In this document: piece after piece, positions 16,221-25,190 of the stretch | Layout of the letters: every line of letters begins with the position of its first letter | Numbering within the stretch: the first letter of the stretch is position 1 | Assembly: GCF_014836555.1 (NCBI RefSeq) | Contig: NZ_JACSQQ010000009.1 | Coordinates: 89,368 to 136,021 of the forward strand | DNA length: 46,654 nt | Origin: Oerskovia rustica | GTDB lineage: Bacteria; Actinomycetota; Actinomycetes; Actinomycetales; Cellulomonadaceae | Direction: 5' to 3' | Translations under genes and position numbers: made by a program | The notes under the pieces: generated by a model | Databases searched by the model: none | Told to the model about the DNA's origin: nothing | The model's input: the letters and a program-made list of their open reading frames with translations, nothing else

Positions 16221-17225
16221 TCAGCGACGTTCCGTCGTCGAGTGGGCGGGGATCGGGGTCGCCTCGACGATCCCGCGGACGACCTGCTCGGTCGTGCGCC
16301 CCGCGAGCCGGGACTCGGTCGACAGGATCAGGCGGTGCGCGAGCACGGGCTGCGCGAGCAGCTGGACGTCGTCGGGCAGGACGTGGTCGCGGCCCGCCAT
16401 CGCCGCGACCGACTTCGCGGCCCGCAGCAGCTGGAGCGAGGTGCGGGGCGACGCACCGAGCTTGAGGCCCGGGTGCTCCCTGGTCTGGGTCACCAGCTCC
16501 AGGACGTAGCGCTTGACGGCGAGCGAGGCGTAGACCGACCGCACGACCTGGGCGAAGCGCAGGACCGTCGAGCCGTCGACGACCGGTTCGATGTGCTCGA
16601 GGGGGGTGTCGGACTCCTGGCGGTCGAGCATCTCGAGCTCGGCGTCGAGGTCCGGGTAGCCGACGGTGAGCCGGGCCATGAAGCGGTCGCGCTGCGCCTC
16701 GGGAAGGGGGTAGGTGCCCTCCATCTCGACCGGGTTCTGCGTGGCGACGACGAGGAACGGGCGAGGGAGCCGGTGGGTGGTCCCGTCCACCGTCGTCTGA
16801 CCTTCCTCCATGCACTCGAGCAGTGCGGACTGCGTCTTGGGCGATGCGCGGTTGATCTCGTCACCGATGACGATGTTGGAGAACACCGGACCCCGGCGGA
16901 ACTCGAAGTCGTGGGTCTCCGTGCGGAAGATGTTGACCCCGGTGAGGTCGCTGGGGAGCAGGTCCGGGGTGAACTGGATGCGCCCGACCTGGCAGTCGAT
17001 GGTCCGCGCGAGCGCCTTGGCGAGGGTCGTCTTGCCGACACCTGGGACGTCTTCGAGGAGGAGGTGTCCCTCGGCGAGGAGGACGGCCACGGTGAGGTGG
17101 ACGAGCTCGGGTCGCCCGGAGATCACCGACTCGATCCGGGTCCGGATCCGCCCTGTCGCCTCGACGAGCTCCCCGAGAGGATCGATCCCGTCGCGCCGTG
17201 GCGCGGTGGAGTAGTCGGTGAGCAC
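16221..17225 (-). CDS. MoxR-family AAA+ ATPase
   Basis: A 334-residue MoxR ATPase, a chaperone-like AAA+ protein. It has Walker A EDVPGVGKTTLAKALA, Walker B VIGDEINRASPKTQSALL, sensor 1 VVATQNPVEMEGTYPLPEAQ with the following arginine finger QRDRFMARL, and the C-terminal lid with GASPRTSLQLLRAAK and LPDDVQLLAQPVLAHRL. It is expected to act on the DUF58/transglutaminase membrane partners encoded directly downstream. GTG 17225 has GGAGG five bases upstream. It is the first gene of the operon, divergent from mraZ. Confidence 0.95.
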   Translation of the reverse strand: MLTDYSTAPRRDGIDPLGELVEATGRIRTRIESVISGRPELVHLTVAVLLAEGHLLLEDVPGVGKTTLAKALARTIDCQVGRIQFTPDLLPSDLTGVNIFRTETHDFEFRRGPVFSNIVIGDEINRASPKTQSALLECMEEGQTTVDGTTHRLPRPFLVVATQNPVEMEGTYPLPEAQRDRFMARLTVGYPDLDAELEMLDRQESDTPLEHIEPVVDGSTVLRFAQVVRSVYASLAVKRYVLELVTQTREHPGLKLGASPRTSLQLLRAAKSVAAMAGRDHVLPDDVQLLAQPVLAHRLILSTESRLAGRTTEQVVRGIVEATPIPAHSTTERR

Positions 17226-17264
17226 GAGAACCTCCGTTGGTCACGCCTGGCGTCTGGAAGGTCG

Positions 17265-17270
17265 AGCCTA
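17265..17270 (-). promoter_or_regulatory. -10 element for the moxR operon
   Basis: TAGGCT on the minus strand would start transcription near 17258, giving a 33-nt leader that includes the GGAGG before GTG 17225. The -35 is not recognisable. Confidence 0.45.
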
Positions 17271-17474
17271 GTTGACCATTCTCCCCACTTCCCCCCACGT
17301 CCGGATCCCGGGACCTGTGCCGGGGGTGCGCGGCAGGGGGACGAGCCGGGCGTACTGCGCGAAGCCCCCGTGCGGTCGCGGCGCGCGGCGCGTCGCGCTC
17401 CACATCGGTCCATGTGTCCTGACCTGCGGAGATTCTGCGAAGAGGGGTGAAATGGGCTCCATATCTCGGGCCTG

Positions 17475-17500
17475 GTGGAGGCTTGTGGAGTACTGTGGAG
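17475..17500 (+). promoter_or_regulatory. MraZ-binding boxes (three GTGGAG repeats)
   Basis: GTGGAG occurs at 17475, 17485 and 17495, an exact 10-bp period that places all copies on one DNA face. MraZ represses its own operon by binding GTGG-type repeats just upstream. A fourth GTGGAG at 17522 is out of phase and next to the ribosome site. Confidence 0.82.
17491..17496 (+). promoter_or_regulatory. -10 element of the mraZ promoter
   Basis: TACTGT lies between the second and third GTGGAG box, so MraZ binding would cover it. Start of transcription near 17503, leader of about 30 nt. The -35 is weak. Confidence 0.5.
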
Positions 17501-17531
17501 GACGAGGGAGCGGGAGGGGAGGTGGAGTCTG

Positions 17532-17996
17532 GTGAACGAGTCGTTCGGCGGTTCTCCGAGCCTGCTCCTCGGGACGTACACCCCTCGGCTGGACGACAAG
17601 GGGCGGCTCATCCTGCCTGCGAAGTTCCGCGGTCAGCTCGCCTCCGGGCTGGTCATGACCAGGGGGCAGGAGCGGTGCTTGTTCCTCCTGCCGATGGACG
17701 AGTTCCGTCGGATGTACGACCAGATCCGCCAGGCCCCCGTCACCAGCAAGCAGGCGCGGGACTACCTCCGTGTGTTCCTCTCGGGGGCCAGCGACGAGAT
17801 CCCGGACAAGCAGGGCAGGATCTCGATCCCTGCCGCGCTGCGGACGTATGCAGGCCTCGACCGCGACGTCGCCGTGATCGGCGCCGGCACCCGGGTCGAG
17901 ATCTGGGACGCCGCGGCCTGGGAGGCGTACCTCGCCGACCAGGAGGCCGAGTACGCGGCGACGGCCGAGGAGGTGCTTCCAGCGTTGCGCTTCTGA
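17532..17996 (+). CDS. mraZ: Transcriptional regulator MraZ
   Basis: A 154-residue MraZ with the two AbrB-like repeats, each with its DxxxR element: [15 protein letters not shown] (first) and [15 protein letters not shown] (second). It binds the repeats before its own gene and controls the dcw operon. It starts with about ten residues more than the usual MFLGTY opening ([20 protein letters not shown]). GTG 17532 has GGAG four bases upstream. The reading frame stays open back to the first GTGGAG box (17475), but that start would sit in the operator. It is the first gene of the dcw cluster. Confidence 0.95.
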   Translation: MNESFGGSPSLLLGTYTPRLDDKGRLILPAKFRGQLASGLVMTRGQERCLFLLPMDEFRRMYDQIRQAPVTSKQARDYLRVFLSGASDEIPDKQGRISIPAALRTYAGLDRDVAVIGAGTRVEIWDAAAWEAYLADQEAEYAATAEEVLPALRF

Positions 17997-18297
17997 GACC
18001 AGGGCCCCCGGGGTCCGCCCGGCACGAGACACCGAGCACGGACAGCACGAGCAGCAGGTGACGAGGCTCCGCACGATGAGGCCTCCTCCCGCCCGGTCTG
18101 GCGCACTTCCCCGGCGCCAGAAAGGACGCGGAGGGAGACCTGATCGGGCGGGACCGCGAGACAGCAGGACGGCGTTCCCCGGCAGCACCGCAAGGACAGC
18201 AGCGACAGATTGCTGGCAGACCGCACGACAGACAGGCACCGCACCACATGCTCCACCCCTCATCGACCCGACGAGGACCCACCAGGAAGGAGGCGTC
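17997..18297 (+). ncRNA. Structured rsmH leader (candidate mraW RNA motif)
   Basis: 301 bases between mraZ and rsmH with no credible gene. It holds a 6-bp hairpin right after mraZ (GGGCCC / GGGTCC), a perfect 8-bp hairpin at 18097-18121 (TCTGGCGC, nine-base loop, complement), and an ACAG-rich stretch (about 18190-18240) with CAGCA/TGCTG pairing. A conserved mraW RNA motif is known in this position in Actinobacteria. I could not test the match to that model. Confidence 0.45.
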
Positions 18298-19320
18298 ATG
18301 ACCACACCTCGCAGCACGTCAGGAACAGGAGCGGAGGACCGCCACGTCCCGGTCCTTCTGCAACGGTGCGTGGACCTCCTCGCCCCCGCCCTCGCCGAGC
18401 CCGGCTCGGTGCTCGTCGACTGCACCCTCGGGATGGGCGGCCACACCGAGGCGGTGCTCGAGCAGGTACCCACCGCGCGCGTGGTGGGGATCGACCGAGA
18501 CCCGCAGGCCATCGCGCTCGCCTCCGAGCGGCTCGCCCGGTTCGGTGAGCGGTTCCAGGCCGTGCACGCCGTGTACGACGAGATCGGGGAGGTCCTCGCG
18601 AACCTGGGCCTTCCTGCCGTCCAGGGCGTCCTGATGGACCTCGGCGTCTCGTCGCTGCAGATCGACGAGTCGGAGCGCGGGTTCTCCTACGCCCAGGACG
18701 CGCCGCTCGACATGCGCATGGACACGACGACGGGACTGACCGCTGCGGACGTCCTCAACACCTATGACGAGCGCGACCTGACCAGGATCCTGCGTGAGTA
18801 CGGGGAGGAGCGCTTCGCGCAGCGCATCGCGCGGGCCGTGGTGCGTCGTCGGGAGGTCGAGCCCTGGACGCGCAGCGCCGCGCTCGTGGACCTCGTGCGG
18901 GCCAACATCCCTGCCGCCACGCGCAAGACCGGGGGCAACCCTGCCAAGCGCACCTTCCAGGCGCTGCGGATCGAGGTCAACGGCGAGCTCGAGGTGCTCG
19001 GGCGTGCGGTCCCGGCGGCCGTCGACGCCCTCGCGGTCGGCGGCCGGATCGTCGTCGAGTCCTACCAGTCGCTCGAGGACCGCATCGTCAAGCGGGAGCT
19101 CGCTCGCGGTGCGACGTCGAGCGCGCCCGCCGGGCTGCCCGTCGAGCCCGAGACCCACAAGCCCTATCTCAAGCTGCTCGTCCGCGGTGCCGAGGAGGCG
19201 CCGCCGGAGGAGCTCGAGCGCAACCCGCGCTCGGCCTCGGTACGACTGCGCGCCGCCGAGAGGCTGCGCCCCACACCCGACCACCTACGCCACCGCCCGC
19301 GAGGGGAGAACAAGCCATGA
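18298..19320 (+). CDS. rsmH: 16S rRNA (cytosine1402-N4)-methyltransferase
   Basis: RsmH (MraW), 340 residues, methylates N4 of C1402 in 16S rRNA. SAM-binding motif [15 protein letters not shown] is at about 41-55, followed by GIDRDPQAI, then [28 protein letters not shown], and the conserved [18 protein letters not shown] and [14 protein letters not shown] 18298 follows a strong AGGAAGGAGG. It ends with ATGA overlap into ftsL, so the two are coupled. Confidence 0.96.
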   Translation: MTTPRSTSGTGAEDRHVPVLLQRCVDLLAPALAEPGSVLVDCTLGMGGHTEAVLEQVPTARVVGIDRDPQAIALASERLARFGERFQAVHAVYDEIGEVLANLGLPAVQGVLMDLGVSSLQIDESERGFSYAQDAPLDMRMDTTTGLTAADVLNTYDERDLTRILREYGEERFAQRIARAVVRRREVEPWTRSAALVDLVRANIPAATRKTGGNPAKRTFQALRIEVNGELEVLGRAVPAAVDALAVGGRIVVESYQSLEDRIVKRELARGATSSAPAGLPVEPETHKPYLKLLVRGAEEAPPEELERNPRSASVRLRAAERLRPTPDHLRHRPRGENKP

Positions 19321-19760
19321 GCCCACGACAGGCCACCGCTCGGCCTCTGACGTCGACCAGCCCGGCCCCTGCCCGCAGGCCGTCGCTCACCGCCCTGCCG
19401 GGGGGTGCCGCGGGTCGGTCCCACCGCCCTCGGCTCGAAGCCGTCCGCGCCCCGTTGCAGGTGCGCTCGCGGGTTCCCTTCCTGGTCCTGTGCATGTCGA
19501 TCCTCGGGGCGGCGCTCCTGGGTGCGCTGCTGCTCAACACGACGATGGCCAAGGGGTCCTACCAGCTCTCGGACCTGCGGACCAGGGCGGGCGTGCTCGA
19601 GCAGGACACGCAGTCGCTGCACTCACAGCTGCAGGCCGCGGCGACGTCGCTCCCCGGCCGGGCCGCCGCGCTGGGCATGGTCGAGTCCGATGCGCCGACG
19701 ATGCTGCGCCTGTCCGACGGCGCGATCGTGGGAGCGCCGGAGGCAGGGAGCACCCCGTGA
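19317..19760 (+). CDS. ftsL: Cell division protein FtsL-like
   Basis: A 147-residue bitopic protein with a basic, Ser/Pro-rich cytosolic tail (1-50), one membrane helix (about 53-74), then an extracytoplasmic heptad coiled coil ([29 protein letters not shown]) and a short tail. Size, topology and position between rsmH and ftsI identify it as FtsL, which links FtsQ/B to FtsW-FtsI. Primary sequence is poorly conserved in this family. Four-base overlaps at both ends (ATGA with rsmH, GTGA with ftsI). Confidence 0.85.
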   Translation: MSPRQATARPLTSTSPAPARRPSLTALPGGAAGRSHRPRLEAVRAPLQVRSRVPFLVLCMSILGAALLGALLLNTTMAKGSYQLSDLRTRAGVLEQDTQSLHSQLQAAATSLPGRAAALGMVESDAPTMLRLSDGAIVGAPEAGSTP

Positions 19761-21838
19761 CCGGTGGGGCGGACCGGCAGGGGCGCGGCGAGCAGCCGCG
19801 CCGGGCCGGTTCGTCCCGCACGAGCGCGTCGACCCGGTCGTCGGGCGCGGCAACGGGCCGAGGCGGCACCCCGCGACCGTCGACGTCGGGGGAGGCGCCG
19901 CGCAAGCCCGGCCGGGCCGTGCGGAAGTCGTCGCCCGCGCGCGGTGCGACCGGCACGCAGGGCTCGGCCGTGGGGCACTCCGGTTCGGGACGCGGTACGG
20001 GTCTCGGTCGACCCGCCGCCGCAGCCGTGCCCGCCCCGGGCCGTCCGGAGCATCGCCAGCGCTGGATCATGGGCATCGCGCTGGCCGTCCTGCTGGTCTT
20101 CACGGTCCGCCTGGTGTACGTCCAGGTCGTGATCGGTCCGAGCCTCGCCCAGGCCGCGGAGAACCAGCGCACGCAGTCGCACGTGACGATGGCGCACCGG
20201 GGAGACATCACGGACGCCGACGGCGTCGTGCTGGCCACGTCGATCGACCGGTACACGGTCTCGGCGGACCAGAAGACGATCCCGGACTTCGAACCCTCGG
20301 CACGGCACACGGTGGACGGGAAGCAGGTCGAGGGCAAGGGAGCGGTCGCGCTCGCCAGGCTGCTCGCTCCCATCCTCGACCGCTCGGCGCCGGAGCTCGC
20401 GGCCCAGCTCAGCGGGACGAACGGTCGGGTCAACCGCAACGTGGTCCTCAAGAAGGACGTGGTCCCGGAGGTCCAGCGCCAGATCGTCGAGCTCGGCGTC
20501 TCGGCCTACATCAGCACGAAGCTCACCACGGAGCGCACCTATCCGGCGGGAACCACGGCGGGGAACATCGTCGGGTACGTCGGCGCCAAGCCGTCGGAGG
20601 ACGGCACGACCGAGCAGGTCGTGGGGCTCGGGGGGATCGAGGCGACCTACGACGACCTCCTCACGGGGACCCCGGGCACCGAGCTCTTCCAGCGGGCGGG
20701 CGGCGCGGGCGGCGTGCGCATCCCGGGCAGCACCCGGGAGAGCGTCGAGGCCGTGCCGGGAGAGTCGGTGGCCCTGACCCTCGTGCGCGACATCGGGTGG
20801 AAGGCGCAGGACTCGATCGACAAGGCGGTCGCCGAGACGGGGGCCGACTACGGGATCGCGGTCGTCCAGGACGTCAGGACCCAGGAGGTCCTCGCCCTGG
20901 CGGACTCGGGGGCGATCGACCCGAACGACCGGTCCAGCTCACGCGTCGCGGACGGCAGCCGTGCGGTCAAGGACGTCTTCGCCCCGGGCTCGACGGGCAA
21001 GGTCGTCACGATGGCGGCCGTGATCGAGGAGGGGCTCGCGACCCCCGCGAGCCAGTACGAGGTCGGGTACACCTACACGACGGCGAACGGCGAGACCTTC
21101 AAGGACTCGCACCAGCACGGCGTCGAGAAGCTGACGCTCGCGGGGATCCTCGCACAGTCGTCGAACACGGGGACCGTGATGGTCGGCCAGGACCTGCCCA
21201 AGTCGGTCCGCGAGGACTATCTGAGGGAGTTCGGGTTCGGGTCGAAGACCGGTCTCGGACTCCCGGGCGAGTCCGCTGGCCTGCTGGCCCCGGCCGAGAA
21301 GTGGGACGGGCGCACCGAGTACGCGGTCCTGTTCGGTCAGGGCCTGGCGGTCAACGCGGTCCAGGCCACGAGCGTCTTCTCGACGATCGCGAACGGCGGC
21401 ACGCGCGTGGCCCCGACCCTCCTCAAGGGCACGACCGGTCCGGACGGGGTCTTCACCCCGGCCCCACCGCGAGAGACGACCCAGGTCGTGTCGGAGTCGA
21501 CCGCGGACCAGGTCCTGCACATGATGGAGGCCGTGGTCCAGGACGGCTCGGGTGCTGCGGCGGCGATCGACGGCTACCGGGTCGCGGGCAAGACGGGCAC
21601 GGCGGAGGAGGTCGGTGCGGACGGCCGGCTCACGGACATCATGGCGTCGTTCATCGGCGTGGCCCCCGCGGACGACCCGCAGTACACGGTCGCGGTCTTC
21701 CTCAAGAACCCCCGCACGACGATCTACGGCGGGCTCGTCGCGGCCCCGGTGTTCAAGGACGTGATGGGCTTCACGCTCCAGCACATGAACGTCCCGCCGA
21801 GCTCGAAGGTCGAGGAGCCCTACGCGACCGAGTGGTGA
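19757..21838 (+). CDS. ftsI: Septal peptidoglycan transpeptidase FtsI (PBP3)
   Basis: A class B penicillin-binding protein of 693 residues that crosslinks septal peptidoglycan with FtsW. About 100 residues of Ser/Thr/Gly/Arg-rich cytosolic tail precede one membrane helix (103-126). The dimerisation domain starts with HRGDITDADGVVLATS. The transpeptidase domain has the three active-site motifs: Ser412 in STGK, Ser468-Ser-Asn470 and Lys612-Thr-Gly614 in KTGTAEE. GTG 19757 overlaps the ftsL stop (GTGA). It ends 263 bp before murE, with a hairpin in between. Confidence 0.96.
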   Translation: MTGGADRQGRGEQPRRAGSSRTSASTRSSGAATGRGGTPRPSTSGEAPRKPGRAVRKSSPARGATGTQGSAVGHSGSGRGTGLGRPAAAAVPAPGRPEHRQRWIMGIALAVLLVFTVRLVYVQVVIGPSLAQAAENQRTQSHVTMAHRGDITDADGVVLATSIDRYTVSADQKTIPDFEPSARHTVDGKQVEGKGAVALARLLAPILDRSAPELAAQLSGTNGRVNRNVVLKKDVVPEVQRQIVELGVSAYISTKLTTERTYPAGTTAGNIVGYVGAKPSEDGTTEQVVGLGGIEATYDDLLTGTPGTELFQRAGGAGGVRIPGSTRESVEAVPGESVALTLVRDIGWKAQDSIDKAVAETGADYGIAVVQDVRTQEVLALADSGAIDPNDRSSSRVADGSRAVKDVFAPGSTGKVVTMAAVIEEGLATPASQYEVGYTYTTANGETFKDSHQHGVEKLTLAGILAQSSNTGTVMVGQDLPKSVREDYLREFGFGSKTGLGLPGESAGLLAPAEKWDGRTEYAVLFGQGLAVNAVQATSVFSTIANGGTRVAPTLLKGTTGPDGVFTPAPPRETTQVVSESTADQVLHMMEAVVQDGSGAAAAIDGYRVAGKTGTAEEVGADGRLTDIMASFIGVAPADDPQYTVAVFLKNPRTTIYGGLVAAPVFKDVMGFTLQHMNVPPSSKVEEPYATEW

Positions 21839-21964
21839 GCATGGCGACCGGTCGGCGGGCGGCTCCGTCGTCGGGTCGCGAGGCCGGGGGAGAGGGTGGG
21901 ACGTAGGACCGGCCCGCCACCCACGGGCCCTCGGCCGCGCGGTCCGTGCGCGGGCTTCGCGGGA

Positions 21965-21993
21965 CCGCCCTGTGGGGGTTCCCACACGGGCGG
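21965..21993 (+). terminator. Hairpin between ftsI and murE
   Basis: A 12-bp GC-rich stem (CCGCCC TGTGGG against CCCACA C GGGCGG, one bulged C) closed by a GGTT loop, about 125 bases after the ftsI stop. There is no T run. It could end the mraZ-ftsI transcript or only partly attenuate it. Confidence 0.6.
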
Positions 21994-22089
21994 CCCCGGT
22001 GTGCGCCGAGGACGCCCGGCGCGCGTGAAGGTCCCGTGAAGTACCCGGTCCGGGCGTCCTCGCCGACCGGGCGAGACCCCGACGCACGG

Positions 22090-22095
22090 TAGGTT
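22090..22095 (+). promoter_or_regulatory. -10 element of a leaderless promoter (murE)
   Basis: TAGGTT followed by six bases and GTG 22102, which would be +1. It gives murE and the following genes their own promoter inside the dcw cluster. Confidence 0.6.
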
Positions 22096-22101
22096 CTACT
22101 C

Positions 22102-23793
22102 GTGACATCCCCGATCGACCGCCTTCGTCCCGCCACGTCCGTGCACCGCACGGCCCGGGAGCTCGCGACCACCTTCGGCCTTGCCGCCGCCGCTGGGGGG
22201 ACGGCGTCGGACCAGGGACCGGACGCCCTCGGTGCGGCCGAGATCTGGTCCGTGGCCTCGGACAACCGTGTCGTCGCCGACGGCGACCTCTTCGTCGCCC
22301 TGCCCGGCGCGGGCACGCACGGTGCGAGGTTCGCGAGCGACGCGATCTCCCGTGGCGCACGGGTCGTGCTGACGGACCCGCAGGGAGCGCGACTGCTCGC
22401 CGACGCGGGGGAGAAGCGTGTGCCGGTCCTCGTGACCGAGGACCCCCGCGCCGTCCTGGGGCGCGTCGCGGCCTGGGTGTACGGGGAGCCCGCGACGCAG
22501 CTGACGACGTTCGCCGTGACGGGCACCAACGGCAAGACGACCACGACGTACCTGCTGGACCACGTCCTGCGCACGCTCGGCTGGAAGGGTGGACTGATCG
22601 GCACGGTCGAGATGCGCTCGGGCGACCGGGTCCTGCCGAGCCGCCTGACGACGCCCGAGGCGGCCGACCTGCAGGCCCTGCTCGCCACGATGCGCGAGGA
22701 CGGGGTCGGGACCCTCGCGATGGAGGTGTCCTCGCACGCGCTGTCGCTGCACCGCGTGGACGGCATCGTGTTCGACGTGGCGGGCTTCACGAACCTGAGC
22801 CAGGACCACCTCGACTTCCACGGAGACCTCCAGGAGTACTTCGAGGCCAAGGCCGCGCTCTTCACCCCGCAGCACGCCCGTCGGGGCGTGGTCGTGGTCG
22901 ACGACGCCTGGGGCCGGCGCCTGGCCGAGGTCGCGACGATCCCGGTCTCGACGCTCGCCGTCACCGGCGGTACCGACACTGCCGACGGCGCGGGGGCTGG
23001 GGCGGACTGGACCGTGTCCGACGTACGTGCCGTCGACGCGGCCGCAGGGACGGGCAGCACGTTCGTGCTGCGCCACCGCGACGGTCGCGAGCTGCGGACC
23101 TCGACCACGCTGCCCGGCGGGTTCAACGTGGCCAACGCGGCGCTCGCGCTGGCGATGGTCCTCGAGGCGGGCGCTGACCCGCGCGACGTCGCTGCGGCGC
23201 TCGAAGGGGCGGGCGGCGTGAGCGCCCAGGTCCCCGGGCGCATGGAGGTCGTGGGCACCGCGCCCCGCGTCGTGGTCGACTTCGCGCACAACACGGACGC
23301 GCTCTCGCTCGCCCTGGCCGCCCTGCGCCCGACGACGACGGGACGCCTCGTCGTGGTCTTCGGCGCGACCGGCGACCGGGACAAGGGCAAGCGACCCAGC
23401 ATGGGCGCGGTCGCGGTCGAGGGCGCCGACGTGGTCGTGATCACGGACGACGACCCGCACGGGGAGGACCCCGCCGCGATCCGCGCCGAGGTGCTCGCCG
23501 GGGCGAGGGCGGCACAGCAGGCCGCCGAGGTGGACCAGGTCGCCGGGGCGCGCGACGGCGTCGGGCACGGGGGAGCGCCTCGCGCGCACACCGTGGTCGA
23601 GGTCGCGCCGCGGGCCACCGCGATCCGTGACACGATCCGTGAGGCCGCCCCCCAGGACACGGTCCTGGTCGCGGGCCGAGGCCACGAGGTCTGGCAGGAG
23701 ATCGCCGGGGTGGACCACGCCCTGGACGACAGGGTGGAGGCGCGTGCCGCACTGGCTGCGCGCCACGAGACGACGAAGGAGCACGGAGAATGA
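22102..23793 (+). CDS. murE: UDP-MurNAc-tripeptide ligase MurE
   Basis: Adds the third amino acid to UDP-MurNAc-L-Ala-D-Glu using ATP. 563 residues, with the P-loop GTNGKTTTTYLLD, the SSHALSLHRV block, NLSQDHLDFHG and the C-terminal domain starting near VVDFAHNTDAL. The specificity loop is DDPHGEDP (Asp450-Pro457) instead of DNPR, which binds meso-diaminopimelate, so L-Lys or L-Orn is the likelier substrate. About 35 residues near 468-506 (GARAAQQAAEVDQVAGARDG and around) look like an insertion. Start GTG has no ribosome site; a -10 six bases upstream suggests leaderless translation. ATGA overlap with murF. Confidence 0.95.
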   Translation: MTSPIDRLRPATSVHRTARELATTFGLAAAAGGTASDQGPDALGAAEIWSVASDNRVVADGDLFVALPGAGTHGARFASDAISRGARVVLTDPQGARLLADAGEKRVPVLVTEDPRAVLGRVAAWVYGEPATQLTTFAVTGTNGKTTTTYLLDHVLRTLGWKGGLIGTVEMRSGDRVLPSRLTTPEAADLQALLATMREDGVGTLAMEVSSHALSLHRVDGIVFDVAGFTNLSQDHLDFHGDLQEYFEAKAALFTPQHARRGVVVVDDAWGRRLAEVATIPVSTLAVTGGTDTADGAGAGADWTVSDVRAVDAAAGTGSTFVLRHRDGRELRTSTTLPGGFNVANAALALAMVLEAGADPRDVAAALEGAGGVSAQVPGRMEVVGTAPRVVVDFAHNTDALSLALAALRPTTTGRLVVVFGATGDRDKGKRPSMGAVAVEGADVVVITDDDPHGEDPAAIRAEVLAGARAAQQAAEVDQVAGARDGVGHGGAPRAHTVVEVAPRATAIRDTIREAAPQDTVLVAGRGHEVWQEIAGVDHALDDRVEARAALAARHETTKEHGE

Positions 23794-25190
23794 TCGAGCT
23801 GACTGCGGCGGAGGTCGCCGCAGCGACCGGTGGGCGGCTGGCCGCCGACCCGGACGTGAGGGTGACCGGCTCGGTCGTCGTCGACTCCCGCCTGGTGCGC
23901 ACGGGGTCGCTCTTCGTGGCGCTCCCCGGTGAGCACGTCGACGGGCACGACTTCGTGCCGGTCGCGGTCGACAAGGGGGCGGCGCTCGTCCTGGCCGCGC
24001 GCGACGTCGACGCGCCCGCGGTCGTGGTCGAGGACGTGCAGACCGCGCTCGGGGCCCTGGCGCGCGAGGTGCTGCGGCGCCTGCGTGCCGCGGGCGACCT
24101 CCAGGTCGTCGGGATCACCGGGTCGGTGGGCAAGACGACCACGAAGGACCTCCTGGGCCAGCTCCTGACGCCCCACGGGCGCACGGTCGTCCCGAGGGGA
24201 TCGTTCAACAACGAGATCGGTCTGCCGCTGACCGTGCTCGAGGCCGACCCCTCGACCCGCTACCTGGTCCTGGAGATGGGCGCGAGCGGAATCGGTCACC
24301 TGACCTACCTGACCCGGATCGCGCCCCCGGACGTGTCCGTGGTCCTGGCGGTGGGCAGCGCCCACCTGGGGGAGTTCGGCGGGATCGAGGCCGTGGCCAC
24401 CGCCAAGGCCGAGATCGTCACGGGCCTCGCCCCGGGAGGGACGGCCGTGCTCAACGCGGACGACCTGCGCGTCGTCGCGATGGCGGGCGTCGCGCCCGGG
24501 CCCGTCGTGACGTTCGGGACCATCCCTGCGGCCGACGTGCGCGCCGAGAACATCGGGATGGACCGTGCCGGGTGCGCGTCGTTCGACCTGCGCGTGCGCG
24601 GCACCGAGGAGACCTTCCCGGTCCAGCTCCGGCTCGTGGGCGAGCACCACGTCGCCAACGCGCTCGCGGCCGCCGCCGCGGCGATCCGGCTCGGTCTCGA
24701 CCCCCGGCTCGTGGCTGCGGGCCTGGCCGAGGCGACCGCGATCAGCCCGCACCGCATGGCCGTCACGCAGCGCGCCGACGGCATCACGGTGATCGACGAC
24801 TCGTACAACGCGAACCCCGACTCGATGCGTGCGGCCCTCAAGGCCCTCGCGGTCATGGCAGGGCGCGAGCGCAGGTCGGTCGCGGTCCTGGGCGAGATGC
24901 GAGAACTCGGGCCCGACTCGCGCGCCGCTCACGACGAGATCGGCCGTCTCGTGGTCCGATTGAACATCAAGCTGCTCGTCGTGGTCGGTGACGGTGCCGG
25001 CGGTATCCACGACGGCGCCACCCAAGAGGGGTCCTGGGGCGATGAGACTCGGTTCGTGCCTGACGTCGAGGCCGCGTCCGCGCTGCTGCGCGACGAGCTG
25101 CTGCCGGGCGACGTGGTCCTGGTGAAGTCCTCGAACGGCTCGGGCCTGTGGCGCCTGGGCGACGAGCTCGCGGGTGAGGTGCGCGCATGA
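23790..25190 (+). CDS. murF: UDP-MurNAc-tripeptide--D-Ala-D-Ala ligase MurF
   Basis: Adds D-Ala-D-Ala to the tripeptide precursor. 466 residues, with N-terminal domain [13 protein letters not shown] and [23 protein letters not shown]-loop [12 protein letters not shown], then [29 protein letters not shown], and the C-terminal [17 protein letters not shown] block typical of MurF. ATG 23790 overlaps the murE stop; the stop overlaps the mraY ATG. The dipeptide ligase Ddl is not in this window. Confidence 0.96.
   Translation: MIELTAAEVAAATGGRLAADPDVRVTGSVVVDSRLVRTGSLFVALPGEHVDGHDFVPVAVDKGAALVLAARDVDAPAVVVEDVQTALGALAREVLRRLRAAGDLQVVGITGSVGKTTTKDLLGQLLTPHGRTVVPRGSFNNEIGLPLTVLEADPSTRYLVLEMGASGIGHLTYLTRIAPPDVSVVLAVGSAHLGEFGGIEAVATAKAEIVTGLAPGGTAVLNADDLRVVAMAGVAPGPVVTFGTIPAADVRAENIGMDRAGCASFDLRVRGTEETFPVQLRLVGEHHVANALAAAAAAIRLGLDPRLVAAGLAEATAISPHRMAVTQRADGITVIDDSYNANPDSMRAALKALAVMAGRERRSVAVLGEMRELGPDSRAAHDEIGRLVVRLNIKLLVVVGDGAGGIHDGATQEGSWGDETRFVPDVEAASALLRDELLPGDVVLVKSSNGSGLWRLGDELAGEVRA

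Larger units (their letters stand above)
17226..17531. other. Divergent moxR-mraZ intergenic region
   Basis: 306 bases without a gene. On the moxR side there is a TAGGCT -10 (minus strand, 17265-17270). On the mraZ side are the GTGGAG boxes and a TACTGT -10. The middle (about 17290-17450) is GC-rich with short imperfect inverted repeats and nothing I can assign. Confidence 0.7.

Noticed and set aside
18097-18121. The 8-bp hairpin after mraZ as a transcription terminator
   Set aside because: It is followed by AAGGACGCG with no T run, and no new promoter is visible before rsmH, so a leader structure is the better reading.
21841-21906. A 21-codon ORF (MATGRRAAPSSGREAGGEGG...) after ftsI
   Set aside because: No convincing ribosome site, low-complexity peptide, and it lies before a hairpin in an untranslated region.
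21771-25025. A 1084-codon minus-strand frame opposite murE and murF
   Set aside because: Same GC artefact; no recognisable motif, and the plus strand encodes conserved Mur ligases.
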